Positions 22,135 to 32,302 of a DNA stretch of 64,000 nt are shown here, in pieces (within the stretch, counting starts at the first letter, position 1; the number at the start of each line of letters is the position of its first letter). Both the position numbers and the translations under genes were made by a program. Under the pieces are notes generated by a model, which did no database searches, was not told where the DNA came from, and saw nothing but the letters and a program-made list of their open reading frames with translations. Origin of the DNA: Eutypella sp. D-1 (lineage: Eukaryota > Ascomycota > Sordariomycetes > Xylariales > Diatrypaceae); NCBI GenBank assembly GCA_023313575.1, contig JAJTTP010000002.1, positions 744,001 through 808,000 of the forward strand, read 5' to 3'.

Positions 22135-22601
22135 TTATCCAGCATATAAATCCCTCCGCGCGAGAACGGATCGTTGACTAACGAATTCCTCGACCTCCAT
22201 TTTGACGATGTGCTCCCCAGGAATAACGACGAGGCCCAAGTATCTCGAGGTCATGTCGACTTTGGCAGTCCCAGACTCTTCACTGGCCGCTGCGGCGACA
22301 GCCTCGGTCCACTTCTGCTGTGACGGTCGTCGATACTCATGGGTTACCGAGAGGATGACATTGCTATTCTTCAGAGAAGGGAAACGATGGGGATTTTCCC
22401 GGTCAGAAAGAAGTCTAGATCTCTAAGATTTCTAAGATAACTACATTAAATGGGGAGAGAATAACTCACTGGATCTGTGCATTTAAATACTCCTACAAAC
22501 ATGCGCGAGTCGGTGGTGTGAATGCGCAGCTGCTTGTTGATCAATCTCCTGATGAAGGACTCTGCGTCAACTTTCTCTAGTTTCTCTTGTGCGGGATCCA
22601 T
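22135..22601 (-). CDS. NAA38: NatC N-terminal acetyltransferase auxiliary subunit, LSm-like (NAA38/MAK31)
   Basis: Two exons, 22601-22470 and 22368-22135, with a 101-bp intron (GTGAGT...AAG) in phase 0; 121 aa. The protein begins MDPAQEKLEKVDAESFIRRL, then INKQLRIHTTDSRMFVGVFKCTDP, the Sm1 motif of the LSMD1/Naa38 family. After the splice it has NSNVILSVTHEYRRPS, then a family-typical insertion rich in Ala and Glu, and SRYLGLVVIPGEHIVKMEVEEF, the Sm2 motif. The NatC complex (Naa30, Naa35, Naa38) acetylates N-termini such as Met-Leu and Met-Ile on ribosomes. Size and both Sm motifs are as expected. A short C-terminal extension ends LYAG. Neither exon is long enough to stand out by itself, so the gene is easy to miss. 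Confidence 0.9.
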
Positions 22602-23466
22602 GCTGTAGAAGATCGTAAAGACGTGTTCGTGTTGGGAATCGCATCACTTCCACTGTTCCATTCCGTACCGTGGGGTGTTGTTGAAGAGTTTAACTACCAA
22701 CCTAAGTACGTACATAAGTGGTATGGGGGAGCAGCTATAGCATACCCACATAGCTAGGTACGTAAATATGTATCTAAATAGGTTATGCATATACCGACTG
22801 GCTATATTTGGTTATCCGTAAACAGTAACATTAACCGCATTTAGAAGGAGCCACTACAGCCACAGTGGCCGGGGGCCAAAATAAGTCACCCCTTTTACCA
22901 CCTACCAAAGCCGCTACAGGCTAGGATGCGCTCATAGCAACGTCCGATATACGTGCTTAGACCGGTATGTCTTTTTTTATACGATGTGACCATAAGCGTG
23001 TAGTCACTCCTTCCAACGTTATTTGGGTTATAAAACCCATTGCTCCTTGGAACGATTCTCGTCATATAATGTAACGCTGGTCTTTGACAACAGAGAGGAA
23101 GGATGGAATTATGATCTGATTTCCTTACCGAACCTATCTCGATAGCCTTCTCCCTCAAATAACGCCCCCTTTAGGGTCTAGACTCATTCTCACTGGTACA
23201 TATGCCTGATAAGGCCCCTGCTCAAAATCTACACCCGCCAATTGGCAAATTCAGCCGACTTGAGGGAGTTATAGCGTGCGATGTTTGATGTGCGAAGATA
23301 ACCGCATATTGATTAAACTAGACACTATAGATAACTTATGATAAAACATTCTAAACTGGATTATGAAACATTTCCAGGCATAGTAGAAGAAAACTATAGC
23401 TACTGTCACCGTTCTACCGATCATCTGCCATTATTTGCCCAGTCCAGATATAGACGGGTATTCCCA
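22602..23466. other. Intergenic region
   Basis: 865 bp, AT-rich, with scattered tacgta/taggtac words between 22.69 and 22.79 kb. It includes the NAA38 promoter (minus strand, left side) and the 3' flank of the FAD oxidase gene (right side). No gene seen. Confidence 0.45.
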
Positions 23467-25117
23467 TCACGCAATGGGGGCGTAGAAACTAAATTTACCC
23501 TCTGGATCGTATTTCCTCTTTAAAACGGACAGTCGATCCTGACGCCATTCCTCATATCCGTACCAACTCTCCTTTATCTCGTCGCCAAACGCATAATTCA
23601 CGTAAGTATGTAGCTCCTTTCTTTGACTACCTTCGTAAAGAATTCGACGAAGGTCTTTTCCCAAGTTCGTTGCCGTAGTATCAAGCTCTGGGCCGGCAGG
23701 TAGATAGGTGATAAGAGGGGACACAAGCAAGTTGTCCATCCGAAATGGATATGCGGATAATTCGCTGGGTATTGCTTTTACACCTTGTACTGGATAGCCT
23801 TCAAAAAGGAACATGGAATTGTTGAGGGCTGGAAATTCTTGTGTTCTAGAAGCGAAAAGCTCGTAGGCGTTTCTTTGGGCTGTAACGTTATAGAACTCAA
23901 GATCAACAGGAAACCGTATGTTAGTGAACCCAGCTTTTTGGCAAGACGGCGACTCGTTGTTCTGGCCAATCCAAGTTGGTAGGTCGGTATAGCTTCCCCC
24001 AGCAGAAGTTGTGAAGATAGGCCCGAGGTCATGGAATGGAGTTGAGTATTTTGGATCCACTGCGTCGACACCTTCTTGCAAAAGATAAAATGCAACGAGT
24101 GGCTATTATATCCAGAGTTGTTAGTCAGTCATGATAGCAAGGAGCGAAGAGTGCAAGAGTTGGAAGAAAGCTCTTTTGACCTACCCTGGTTGGATCGATA
24201 TCAGGGTTGTTGAAAAATACTGATAAATTCAAGATTTCGACCGGCTGGCTGTCGTTAGTTGGAAATTGCTCGATGATGGTGCTATACAGACTCTCGATGC
24301 TGTCGCCTGTATATATGAAGTTTTCGTAAGCCCAATTACGATGCTGGATCTCGTAGATCTTAGATGTAACAGATGTTACAATGCCAAAGTTATGACCGGC
24401 CCCTCTCATAGCCCACCAACGGTCGGCATTCCGATCGTCACTGATAGTGTGCATACTTCCGTCTGCCATGACGACATTCATTGAAGTAAATTGATCGGAT
24501 ATGAGCCCGTAGCGTCCCTGTAGAATGCCATGGCCGCCACCGAGTCCTGGGCCCAGAATACTGGTACATTCGCATACTCCAGTCACTACCTAAGAGATTA
24601 GTTTACGGTTCGAAATAGTAGTGATAATGGGGTTGAACTTACCAGTCTGCTTTCCCGCGGCCCAGAGAATGTCAGTCACATTCTTCGATAGGGCACCGCC
24701 ACCGATGGTGACTGTCAATCCGTCTTCCGCGATCTCAACGCTCTTGAGCTGATTCATCCAAATCCCAACTCCATCGTCTAGTTTTCCTACAGTTGAGATT
24801 GCACCATGGCCCCCATTGATCGCGAGGTAGGGTAGATTCAATTCATTGGCGTATTTGACTGTCTCCGCCAAATCATCCTCGGTGTGAGGAATTACGATCA
24901 AGCTGAAAGTAGGGGCGTGTAGCATAGACCACCGAGTTGTTGCTTCTGTGAACTCCTCTGAGCCAGGGAGGTATACTTGCGCGCTTGAGGAAAGCCTGTC
25001 CACGAGTTCCACAGCCGCACCGCCATTGCTGTGGATGTCCCACGGTACAATACCCGCTGGAAGGCTCCGGGAAACGATTTGAACCGCCCAGGCTGCCACG
25101 GCGGCTATGACTTCCAT
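23467..25117 (-). CDS. FAD-linked oxidoreductase, berberine-bridge-enzyme (BBE/PCMH) type
   Basis: Three exons, 25117-24643, 24585-24185, 24102-23467; introns 57 and 82 bp; 503 aa. The acceptor of intron 1 is the second of two adjacent TAGs, because only that one keeps the frame (AAGKQT-VTGVCECTS). The N-terminus is hydrophobic (MEVIAAVAAWAVQIV) and may be a signal peptide. The FAD-binding domain has LPYLAINGGHGAIS with His104, the position expected for covalent flavin linkage, then IGGGALSKNVTDILWAAGKQ, CECTSILGPGLGGGHG (C163/C165) and GLISDQF, and WWAMRGAGHNFGIVTS. The C-terminal BBE motif YVNYAFGDEIKESWYGYE ends close to the C-terminus, as usual. The family oxidises sugars, alcohols or secondary metabolites with O2. 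No biosynthetic neighbours point to a substrate. Confidence 0.92.
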
Positions 25118-25483
25118 TCTATCGCAATTTATGAGGTTGAGCGTAAGAGAGGGTTACTAATAGTTTTACTGCAGTCAGGGTATATGCGTGTATGGAAAGG
25201 CAAAGGACCAGATAAATTACAGGTGAGATGTCTCAAATATGATCTGCGCTGCTGGTATTCCTTCCGAAGAAAAACAACGGGGCTAAGAGGGAAGAAGGAA
25301 ACTGTGATTAATCACATTTCTAATTGAGACTTCTCTTGGATTCGGGTTCTACACGGCTCCGCTACCTCGCATGAGGTTGGGCTACATAGTATTATGTTTT
25401 ATTTACTACATACACATCACCCTCCTCAGCCAAAATTACTACCTGTAAAGGACACGGAACACTGTGAAAGCGAATGAATGTGT

Positions 25484-25560
25484 ATTCACTAAGATCACTA
25501 CGCTGACTTTGTGGTCATTGGTTGGTATACGACCAGCCACAAGGTCAGTGATCGGTGAAT
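25484..25560. repeat. 77-bp imperfect inverted repeat (foldback)
   Basis: The left arm begins attcactaagatcact and continues tgactttgtgg (25504-25514). The right arm is ccacaaggtca (25537-25547), then gtgatcggtgaat. The arms pair with few mismatches or bulges around a loop near gttggtatac. It could be a small foldback/MITE-like remnant or a hairpin RNA template. No target-site duplication was found. Confidence 0.6.
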
Positions 25561-26001
25561 CTATCTAACAAACGAGAAGATTAAAGGGAGGAAAATAGAT
25601 ACAGGGCCATCCGCAGCAAGGGATATAGCTATAGTGCCAAAAATAGGTCCAACACTGAAATTATGGACCCTGACACTACCCTACCATGCAGAGTAATACA
25701 CCCAAGGGCATTCTCTCGGTGCTACCAAGGCTACTTGCGCCAACGGATGTCGGAGCCTCATCATTGCATATGAAATTTCCCTGGCCCTTTTGATCCTTGA
25801 TTATATGCGACCTCCGTAAAGGAATCCTGGGAGTATGTCGGCTGTCACTGTTTGTGGCCTGCAGTCCCGACTTGCACGGTATTTCGATCCCGTACTTTTA
25901 CTTAAGTATCACGGCCCGTTGAGCCTCACTTAGAATAGGGGTATTATAAAAGGGGAAATCGGATATAGGCGATCACGTGAGCCGTATCTCCGGGGGCAGG
26001 G

Positions 26002-26009
26002 TATATATA
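26002..26009 (+). promoter_or_regulatory. TATA-like element TATATATA
   Basis: An isolated TATATATA in a GC-richer context (ggcagggtatatataggccc), 49 bp upstream of ATG 26058. It might drive a small unrecognised transcript on the + strand; see findings. Assignment to any gene is uncertain. Confidence 0.3.
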
Positions 26010-27458
26010 GGCCCAGGGCACCCCCGTTTTGTAACTAGAAGATCGCCTTCTCCTTTTATGCCAATCTACGATTTTCCCACATACTATCTTCGATCTATAG
26101 ACGTGACATCTGAATATATCTGATCCTACCTACAGCATCTGGCCCAATGCTGTCTTGTCTGCCCTCGTGCCCTTGCTGGGCATATTGAACGCAAATCTCC
26201 TTGTTGCGCGTACAGCTTTGAAAAGACTTACAAGGACTTCAAAGCCATCAAAGCAAGTGAGTGGACTCGCCAATACGGAGAGTGGCTCTCACCACTTTAA
26301 GCGCTTACCAGAGACCTTGATTCCGCTCTCCAATCTTGATAGTGAGTTTCCCGGCTCATGAGGGGCTTTCACGACTCCTTAAACAAATCTACAAAACAAT
26401 AAGTACGGTTAGTACTTACGGCACCGGTGAACCTGATCATGTACAAATGACCGCCTCTTGGGAAGTACGTTTCACACCAGCTTTAGAGCAACAATACTCA
26501 GAGGAGCAACGCAGAGGGCAAGTTGCCAAGGTTTCCGTGGGTTTTTGAAAGAAGATTTTATTAAAGCACAGGATGTCTGAAATGATCGTATGGCGGAATT
26601 TGATGGTGGAGGGTGTGCTATTGTTACAGACCAACCCTGGCCAGACTGGTCCATGTACAGTAACGATCTTGATTTGGGGTAGGGAAGAATGTTGATTCTC
26701 CGTTTATAACACTTGGACAAAATCAAAAACTCAGTAGGATAGGTTGGCATAGGTTAGCTACTACTACTTGCAGCTAAGTATTCTATTATTACAATTGCTG
26801 ATTTTCAAAGCTTATTAACTGCATAAACTTGTCTATAACTACGTTACGATGGTAGGCACTGATATAAGTTACGTACCCCTACCGTTAATGTATATAGTTG
26901 TTTTTTTGGTTCCGTCTAAATAGTGGTGGTACGAAGTACTCGGTCGCCCCTACCAATGTCAGGTGGAGAACGCGATTGGAGCTTACTTGTACTTGCAAGC
27001 AACCGCCACTTTTTGTACCTTGAGAGACGTGGGTGATACTTCTCAGAGGTACCTTGAGTATGTCCTAGCGCATCCAGTCTAGTGCCACCTCCAGGGCTTA
27101 TGATGCCTAATACTTAAGTACCTAAGTAAAGTTAGCGTCGAGTCATCGTCATCATTATTTGGCTCTTCTAGCTGTTTTCATTCCTATACCACCACCATGC
27201 TATGCTATCTTTCAAGGCTGGTATGTTTATTATGGTTTTCGCAATTACATTCCCTTCGACAACCTTGAAAGGATATTATCACTGCTACACCTTCTTCTCC
27301 TTTCTCCCCCCAACTTCCAAACTAGACCATTGATTCATTCGGTTTCGGGCCTTCCGGCTAGTCTTGATTATGATCATGGTCGAAGAATACTATTTCCCTT
27401 GAGCGCAACGCTTTCAAGCGAATAGCCAAAACCAAACCAAAATAATATTTAATCCACC

Positions 27459-30400
27459 ATGGGTGTCAATGGCCTCTGGAATGTCCTCCAACCATGTGCC
27501 CGACCTACCAATCTGGCTACCCTCAACCGGAAGCGCCTCGCTGTCGATGCCTCTATTTGGATATATCAGTTCTTGAAGGCAGTACGTGACAAGGAGGGTA
27601 ACGCCCTTCGCAACTCACACGTCGTAGGTTTCTTTCGCCGCATATGCAAGCTACTATGGTTCGGTATTCTGCCCGTCTTCGTCTTCGACGGCGGCGCTCC
27701 CGCCCTGAAGCGCCAAACCATCAACAAGCGGAACCGTAGGAGGGAGGGCAGACGCGAGGATGCCGTTCGCACAGCCGGCAAGCTGCTTGCCGTCCAAATG
27801 CACCGCATCGCCGAGGAGGAGGGCGAGAAGAGGCGGAGGAGGCTCGAACTTGAGAAGCAGGGAGTGGCCCAACCCGAGAAGGACGATGACGCTCTCGATG
27901 AGCTGCCCGCTCCCGATAAGCTGGTCTACGTCGACGAGCTGGGCATGAGCCAGAAGGAGCGCCAGAAGAACAGGCGCTTTTACAAACAGGACGCCTATCA
28001 CCTCCCGGAGCTGGACGGTAGTATTGAGAGCATGGGAAAGCCCGAGGACCCGCGCATTATGAGCATCCAGGAGCTGGAGGAATACGCGCGTCAGTTCAAC
28101 AGTGGAGAGGACATCAATCTTTATGACTTCAGCAAGATAGATTTCGAGGGTGACTTCTTCAAGAGCTTACCGCCCCAGGACCGCTACAATATCCTTAATG
28201 CTGCTCGCCTGCGTAGTCGCCTGAGGATGGGTTTGAGTAAAGACCAATTAGACACCATGTTCCCGGATCGGATGGCCTTCTCGCGCTTTCAGATCGAGAG
28301 GGTCAGGGAGAGAAACCATTTGACCCAGCGACTGATGAAGGAAGCCGGCATGACTGGCCTCGATCTCACGTTGGGTGTCAATGGGCGCATCGCGGGCGAA
28401 AAAGACCGCGAATACATTCTTGTGAAAAACGACAACGCCGAAGGGGGTTGGGCCTTAGGTGTCGTGAGTACAGAAAAGGATCGTGGTGAAATTCACAAGC
28501 CTATCGATGTCGATGCCCTTGACCTTCAATTTCAAACCAAGGACGAAGATGACGATTGGGAAGACGAGGACGAATTTGAGGATGTTCCAATCGAAGGGCT
28601 GAACCGACTACCCAGAATCGCCGCAGGTCCTGCGCAGGGGCCAGTAACACAGTTACATGGCGCAGATACTGGCTTGGGCGATGAGGATGAGGACGCCCTT
28701 TTCGTCTCTGGAGACGCAAATGCGATTGATGACTTGTTCGAACAAGACAATGCGGATCAGAGGTTACTAGACGATGAAGAAGAGGATATCCATCGAGCCA
28801 TCGCTATGTCTCTCAAAAATCAGCACGGGGTGAAACCTCCGAGCCAGGAAGGTGAACCAGAAGTCGAAGCTGATTCAGAGGATATTCCGGCTCCCGAATG
28901 GTCCCAGAAAGCCGTAGAGCAATCGAGACCTATTACTTCTACTCATGACAGTGCCATTGCACATATCGTCAATAGCAGGGCAAATGCGGCGGTGAAAAAA
29001 CCAAAGCGGAAAGCCAGCGACGCAGACAGTGACAGTGGGGATGATTTCCAAGCCGCCTTGTCTAAAGCGAGGAAGAAGAAGAAAGCTTCGGCCCCGAAGC
29101 CAGAGCCACCACTAGCAGCCCCCAATGCCAGGAATTCGTTCGGGGGACCTCTACCGTTCGAAAAGCTCGATTGGAAGTCTAGCATATTCGCTAAGAAGCC
29201 CGAAAGACAGGAAGCGAAGCCAGTTACCACTGGTGACTCCAATCTAGAGCTTGGAGCAGAAGATGAGCTCGCGGGCGGATTTGAGCTCGACGCGGAGGAA
29301 GATGAGAGCGAAATCCCCCGACCTCTGCCGCCCTGGATGGTCCAAGAAGATACTGATATCCGCGAGTCCATGAAGGCAGCCCAAGAATATGAAAACGAAG
29401 TCAACGAGGCTGACCGGCAGGCTGCCTTAGAGGAGGAGGCGCGACAGCGGAAAGAAGCCATCATCGAGATCCAGTCCTCGGATGATGATGATAGCGATGT
29501 CGAAGTTGTTGATGCGCCGCCATCTCGTCCAGCGCCTGCGAAAGCTGCCTCCACCGCAGGAGATCCCAAGGATGTACAGCCATTATCGCCAGCTACGTCG
29601 ACGAAGGCCAACCCCCCGGTGCCAGACGACAAGGTGCAGACCGGAGATACCCGACACATTGATAGTATGCAAGTGCAGACGACTGTAGAAGTAAGGACAT
29701 CTGATAGTATAGATGCAATTCCCGCTGTTGCTTCTGAACCCTCTTCACCCGAGCCGGAATTCGAAGAGGTGGAGATAATACAGCCGCCGGTAGAATTACC
29801 GACTAGAACACCACTTCACGCGTCTCCCCCGAATCCCGTATTCCAGCCGGTGGCGGAACCGGAACCCCCACAGCAGTCTGCTGTGCATAAGGCACCTGAG
29901 GTATCAGAGGTGCCGGACACAGATGTAAACGAAGATATCTTCGCCCCCTTCGACGACGACGACCCCAGCGATCCGGAGGAAGAGGAGCTGCTTGTGCAGA
30001 TGGCAGAGGAGGCGGAGGAGCACGCGCGGTTCGCGGGGCAGCTGAACAACCGGACGGAGGAGGAGACTCGCGAGGCGTACGAGCGGGAGCTCAAGGCGCT
30101 ACGGACGCAGCAACGCAAGGACAGGCGGGACGCGGACGAGGTGACGCAGGCGATGGTGGTGGAGTGCCAGGCGCTGTTGCGGTTCTTCGGGATCCCGTAC
30201 CTGACGGCGCCGATGGAGGCGGAGGCGCAGTGCGCGGAGCTCGTGCGCCTTGGCCTCGTTGACGGCATCGTCACCGACGACTCCGACGCCTTCCTCTTCG
30301 GCGGCACCCGCGTCTACAAGAACGTCTTCAACGGCAACAAGTTCGTCGAGTGCTACGTCGCGGCCGACTTCGAGCGCGAGCTCAGCCTGCCCCGCGACCG

Positions 30401-31190
30401 CCTCGTCGCCCTCGCCCAGCTCCTCGGCTCCGACTACGCCGAGGGCCTCCCCGGCGTCGGCCCCGTCACCGCCGTCGAGATCCTCTCCGAGTTTCCCGGC
30501 CGCGACGGGCTCGCGCGGTTTCGGGACTGGTGGACCGATGTGCAGGCGCGCGGGCGTCCCCTAGATGCCGACCGCGCCTCGCCGTTCCGCCGCAAGTTCC
30601 GCAAGGCCCACGCCACGAAGCTGTTCCTGCCGACGGGGTTCCCCAGCCCCGCCGTCGATGACGCGTACCTGCACCCCGAAGTCGATGCGGACCCGCAGCC
30701 GTTCCGATGGGGCGTCCCCGACGTCGAGGGCCTCCGTCTCTTCCTCATGGATACCATCGGCTGGTCCCGCGAGCGCACCGACGACGTCCTCGTCCCCGTC
30801 GTCCGCGACATGAACCGCCGCGATGCCGAGGGCACTCAGAGCAACATTACGCGCTTTTTCGAGGGCGGCGTCGGCGCCGGTCCCAGGGCTGCCGCCGCCG
30901 GCGACGCTGCCGGCAGGAACGCCGTCAGGGGCAGCAAGCGCATGGCCGAGGCCGTCGGCAGACTACGCGCTAACGAGGCCGCCGAAGCGGCGGCGACAAC
31001 AGCAGCAGCAGCGGGAGAAGATGGTGCAGACGGTGACAACGCGGATGATTCCGATTTCGTGGATGGCGCCGCGCCCGGCGCGGCACCGAGCGAGGCCGGT
31101 GGTCGTGGGAAGCGCGCTGCGACGCGGCAGGCGAGGGGCGGCAACCGAGGGGATAAGGCGAACGGCAAGGCCAAGGCCACGTCGAAGTGA
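27459..31190 (+). CDS. RAD2: RAD2/XPG structure-specific endonuclease of nucleotide excision repair
   Basis: Single exon, 1243 aa, near the usual size. The N-nuclease region (1-~100) has MGVNGLWNVLQPCARP, LAVDASIWIYQFLKAVRD and PVFVFDGGAPALKR. A long acidic spacer follows (about 140-850) with an EED-rich part, a UIM-like helix EEDIHRAIAMSLKNQ (~441-455) and basic KKPKRKA and ARKKKKA nuclear-signal-like patches. The I-nuclease region has APMEAEAQCAEL (~917), GIVTDDSDAFLFGG (~940) and the helix-hairpin-helix LLGSDYAEGLPGVGP (~989). These carry the acidic metal ligands of FEN1-family nucleases. QSNITRFF at 1127-1134 fits a PCNA-binding PIP box. The C-terminus is Ala/Gly/Lys-rich. It makes the 3' incision at DNA lesions in the nucleus with TFIIH. 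The last third is noticeably richer in G/C third positions than the spacer. Confidence 0.96.
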   Translation: MGVNGLWNVLQPCARPTNLATLNRKRLAVDASIWIYQFLKAVRDKEGNALRNSHVVGFFRRICKLLWFGILPVFVFDGGAPALKRQTINKRNRRREGRREDAVRTAGKLLAVQMHRIAEEEGEKRRRRLELEKQGVAQPEKDDDALDELPAPDKLVYVDELGMSQKERQKNRRFYKQDAYHLPELDGSIESMGKPEDPRIMSIQELEEYARQFNSGEDINLYDFSKIDFEGDFFKSLPPQDRYNILNAARLRSRLRMGLSKDQLDTMFPDRMAFSRFQIERVRERNHLTQRLMKEAGMTGLDLTLGVNGRIAGEKDREYILVKNDNAEGGWALGVVSTEKDRGEIHKPIDVDALDLQFQTKDEDDDWEDEDEFEDVPIEGLNRLPRIAAGPAQGPVTQLHGADTGLGDEDEDALFVSGDANAIDDLFEQDNADQRLLDDEEEDIHRAIAMSLKNQHGVKPPSQEGEPEVEADSEDIPAPEWSQKAVEQSRPITSTHDSAIAHIVNSRANAAVKKPKRKASDADSDSGDDFQAALSKARKKKKASAPKPEPPLAAPNARNSFGGPLPFEKLDWKSSIFAKKPERQEAKPVTTGDSNLELGAEDELAGGFELDAEEDESEIPRPLPPWMVQEDTDIRESMKAAQEYENEVNEADRQAALEEEARQRKEAIIEIQSSDDDDSDVEVVDAPPSRPAPAKAASTAGDPKDVQPLSPATSTKANPPVPDDKVQTGDTRHIDSMQVQTTVEVRTSDSIDAIPAVASEPSSPEPEFEEVEIIQPPVELPTRTPLHASPPNPVFQPVAEPEPPQQSAVHKAPEVSEVPDTDVNEDIFAPFDDDDPSDPEEEELLVQMAEEAEEHARFAGQLNNRTEEETREAYERELKALRTQQRKDRRDADEVTQAMVVECQALLRFFGIPYLTAPMEAEAQCAELVRLGLVDGIVTDDSDAFLFGGTRVYKNVFNGNKFVECYVAADFERELSLPRDRLVALAQLLGSDYAEGLPGVGPVTAVEILSEFPGRDGLARFRDWWTDVQARGRPLDADRASPFRRKFRKAHATKLFLPTGFPSPAVDDAYLHPEVDADPQPFRWGVPDVEGLRLFLMDTIGWSRERTDDVLVPVVRDMNRRDAEGTQSNITRFFEGGVGAGPRAAAAGDAAGRNAVRGSKRMAEAVGRLRANEAAEAAATTAAAAGEDGADGDNADDSDFVDGAAPGAAPSEAGGRGKRAATRQARGGNRGDKANGKAKATSK

Positions 31191-32302
31191 TCTTAGTTGA
31201 GGGTGTGTGTCCTTGATGTTGAATAGAGAGAAGCCATATTTTCCTTGGTTAGATAAATTCCTCGTCCGTGTAAGCGAACGCAACATATAGACAAATCCAT
31301 CATTGAACTTAATCATGTCCCTAGATGTCGTATTGCGTCCACATCACGTCTCCTTGCCGGTGTCATTGAATCAAATCTTATGTGTTAACGTTTTCCTTTT
31401 TCTGTAGATGAACACTTCGTCGACGTGATATCTCGGGCTAGTATTGTATCCGAATCACCATGAAAATATCCACGCAAGGGGGTGGGTAGTGTCATTCCAA
31501 TTCATTGATCATCCCAGCTGCCCTCTGTCAGCTTCGCCTGCCTATGTAGCTACCTGCCATCCCACCAAACCCCGTCCTATGTGTCCTGGGCACGTCCCCA
31601 TCTAAGGAGAGAAACAAAGAAATAGGCCATGAAGGCCTAGTAGATATAGGTAGATGTTTTGTAAATGTATGCATGCGCGTATGTATGCAGAAGGGAGGAG
31701 TGACGAGTTTTAGACGCCTAGAGCAGTGCTTTTGAATTGAGCCCTTATTACTTTCTCCTCCTCTTCGCCTCGCGTCTTATTCGTCGTCACGGCTCCTTCC
31801 CCGTGCACCTTTTACCAAAATCCATTCCATCCCATCCCCGATCACCCCGTGTATTTAGATCGGTATCGAGCCCCATTCAAGCTTGCCCACTCCGTACCTC
31901 GACTAACCTTGCCAACACACCAGGCTTCCCCACCTCTTGTTCTTGGCCCCTCCAACCCGCCAAGTTTCGCCAAATAAAAGTAGAATTGATATCTCTCAAA
32001 ACGCCTCGCCTGTAATTATGTAAGGGGTGTGATATGGTGCTATGCAATGATGCGCGGTGTATGATTTCGGCGGTCCCAATTAGTAGCCAGTAGCCAAAAA
32101 ATTAAGGAGAGCAGGTGGAAAGACGTGGCCACCGCCATGAGTATCCGCTCCTCCAAAGTAGTTACGCGTGGGTATAACGTGCGGGGGAGAGAAAAAGGAA
32201 AACACCTCCCAGAATGCGGATTAAGTACACAAGAGTTCGAGGAAGATGATATTGTATCGCCAATGCGTGTTCGCGATACCGAGGGCCTTGCACCCGTCCA
32301 GC
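31191..32302. other. Intergenic between convergent RAD2 and histidine kinase genes
   Basis: 1.1 kb, 3' UTRs of both genes. A + strand frame at 31737-32015 has no ATG at its start and no recognisable family. Nothing else. Confidence 0.45.

Larger units (their letters stand above)
25118..27458. other. Divergent intergenic region between FAD oxidase and RAD2
   Basis: 2.34 kb that must contain both promoters. It holds an imperfect foldback at 25484-25560 and a TATATATA at 26002-26009 that is followed by exon-like open stretches I could not make into a convincing gene (see findings). No other feature. Confidence 0.45.

Noticed and set aside
23467..25117. Secondary-metabolite cluster around the FAD oxidase
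   Set aside because: No PKS, NRPS, terpene or RiPP enzyme and no cluster regulator nearby; flanking genes are housekeeping (NAA38, RAD2).
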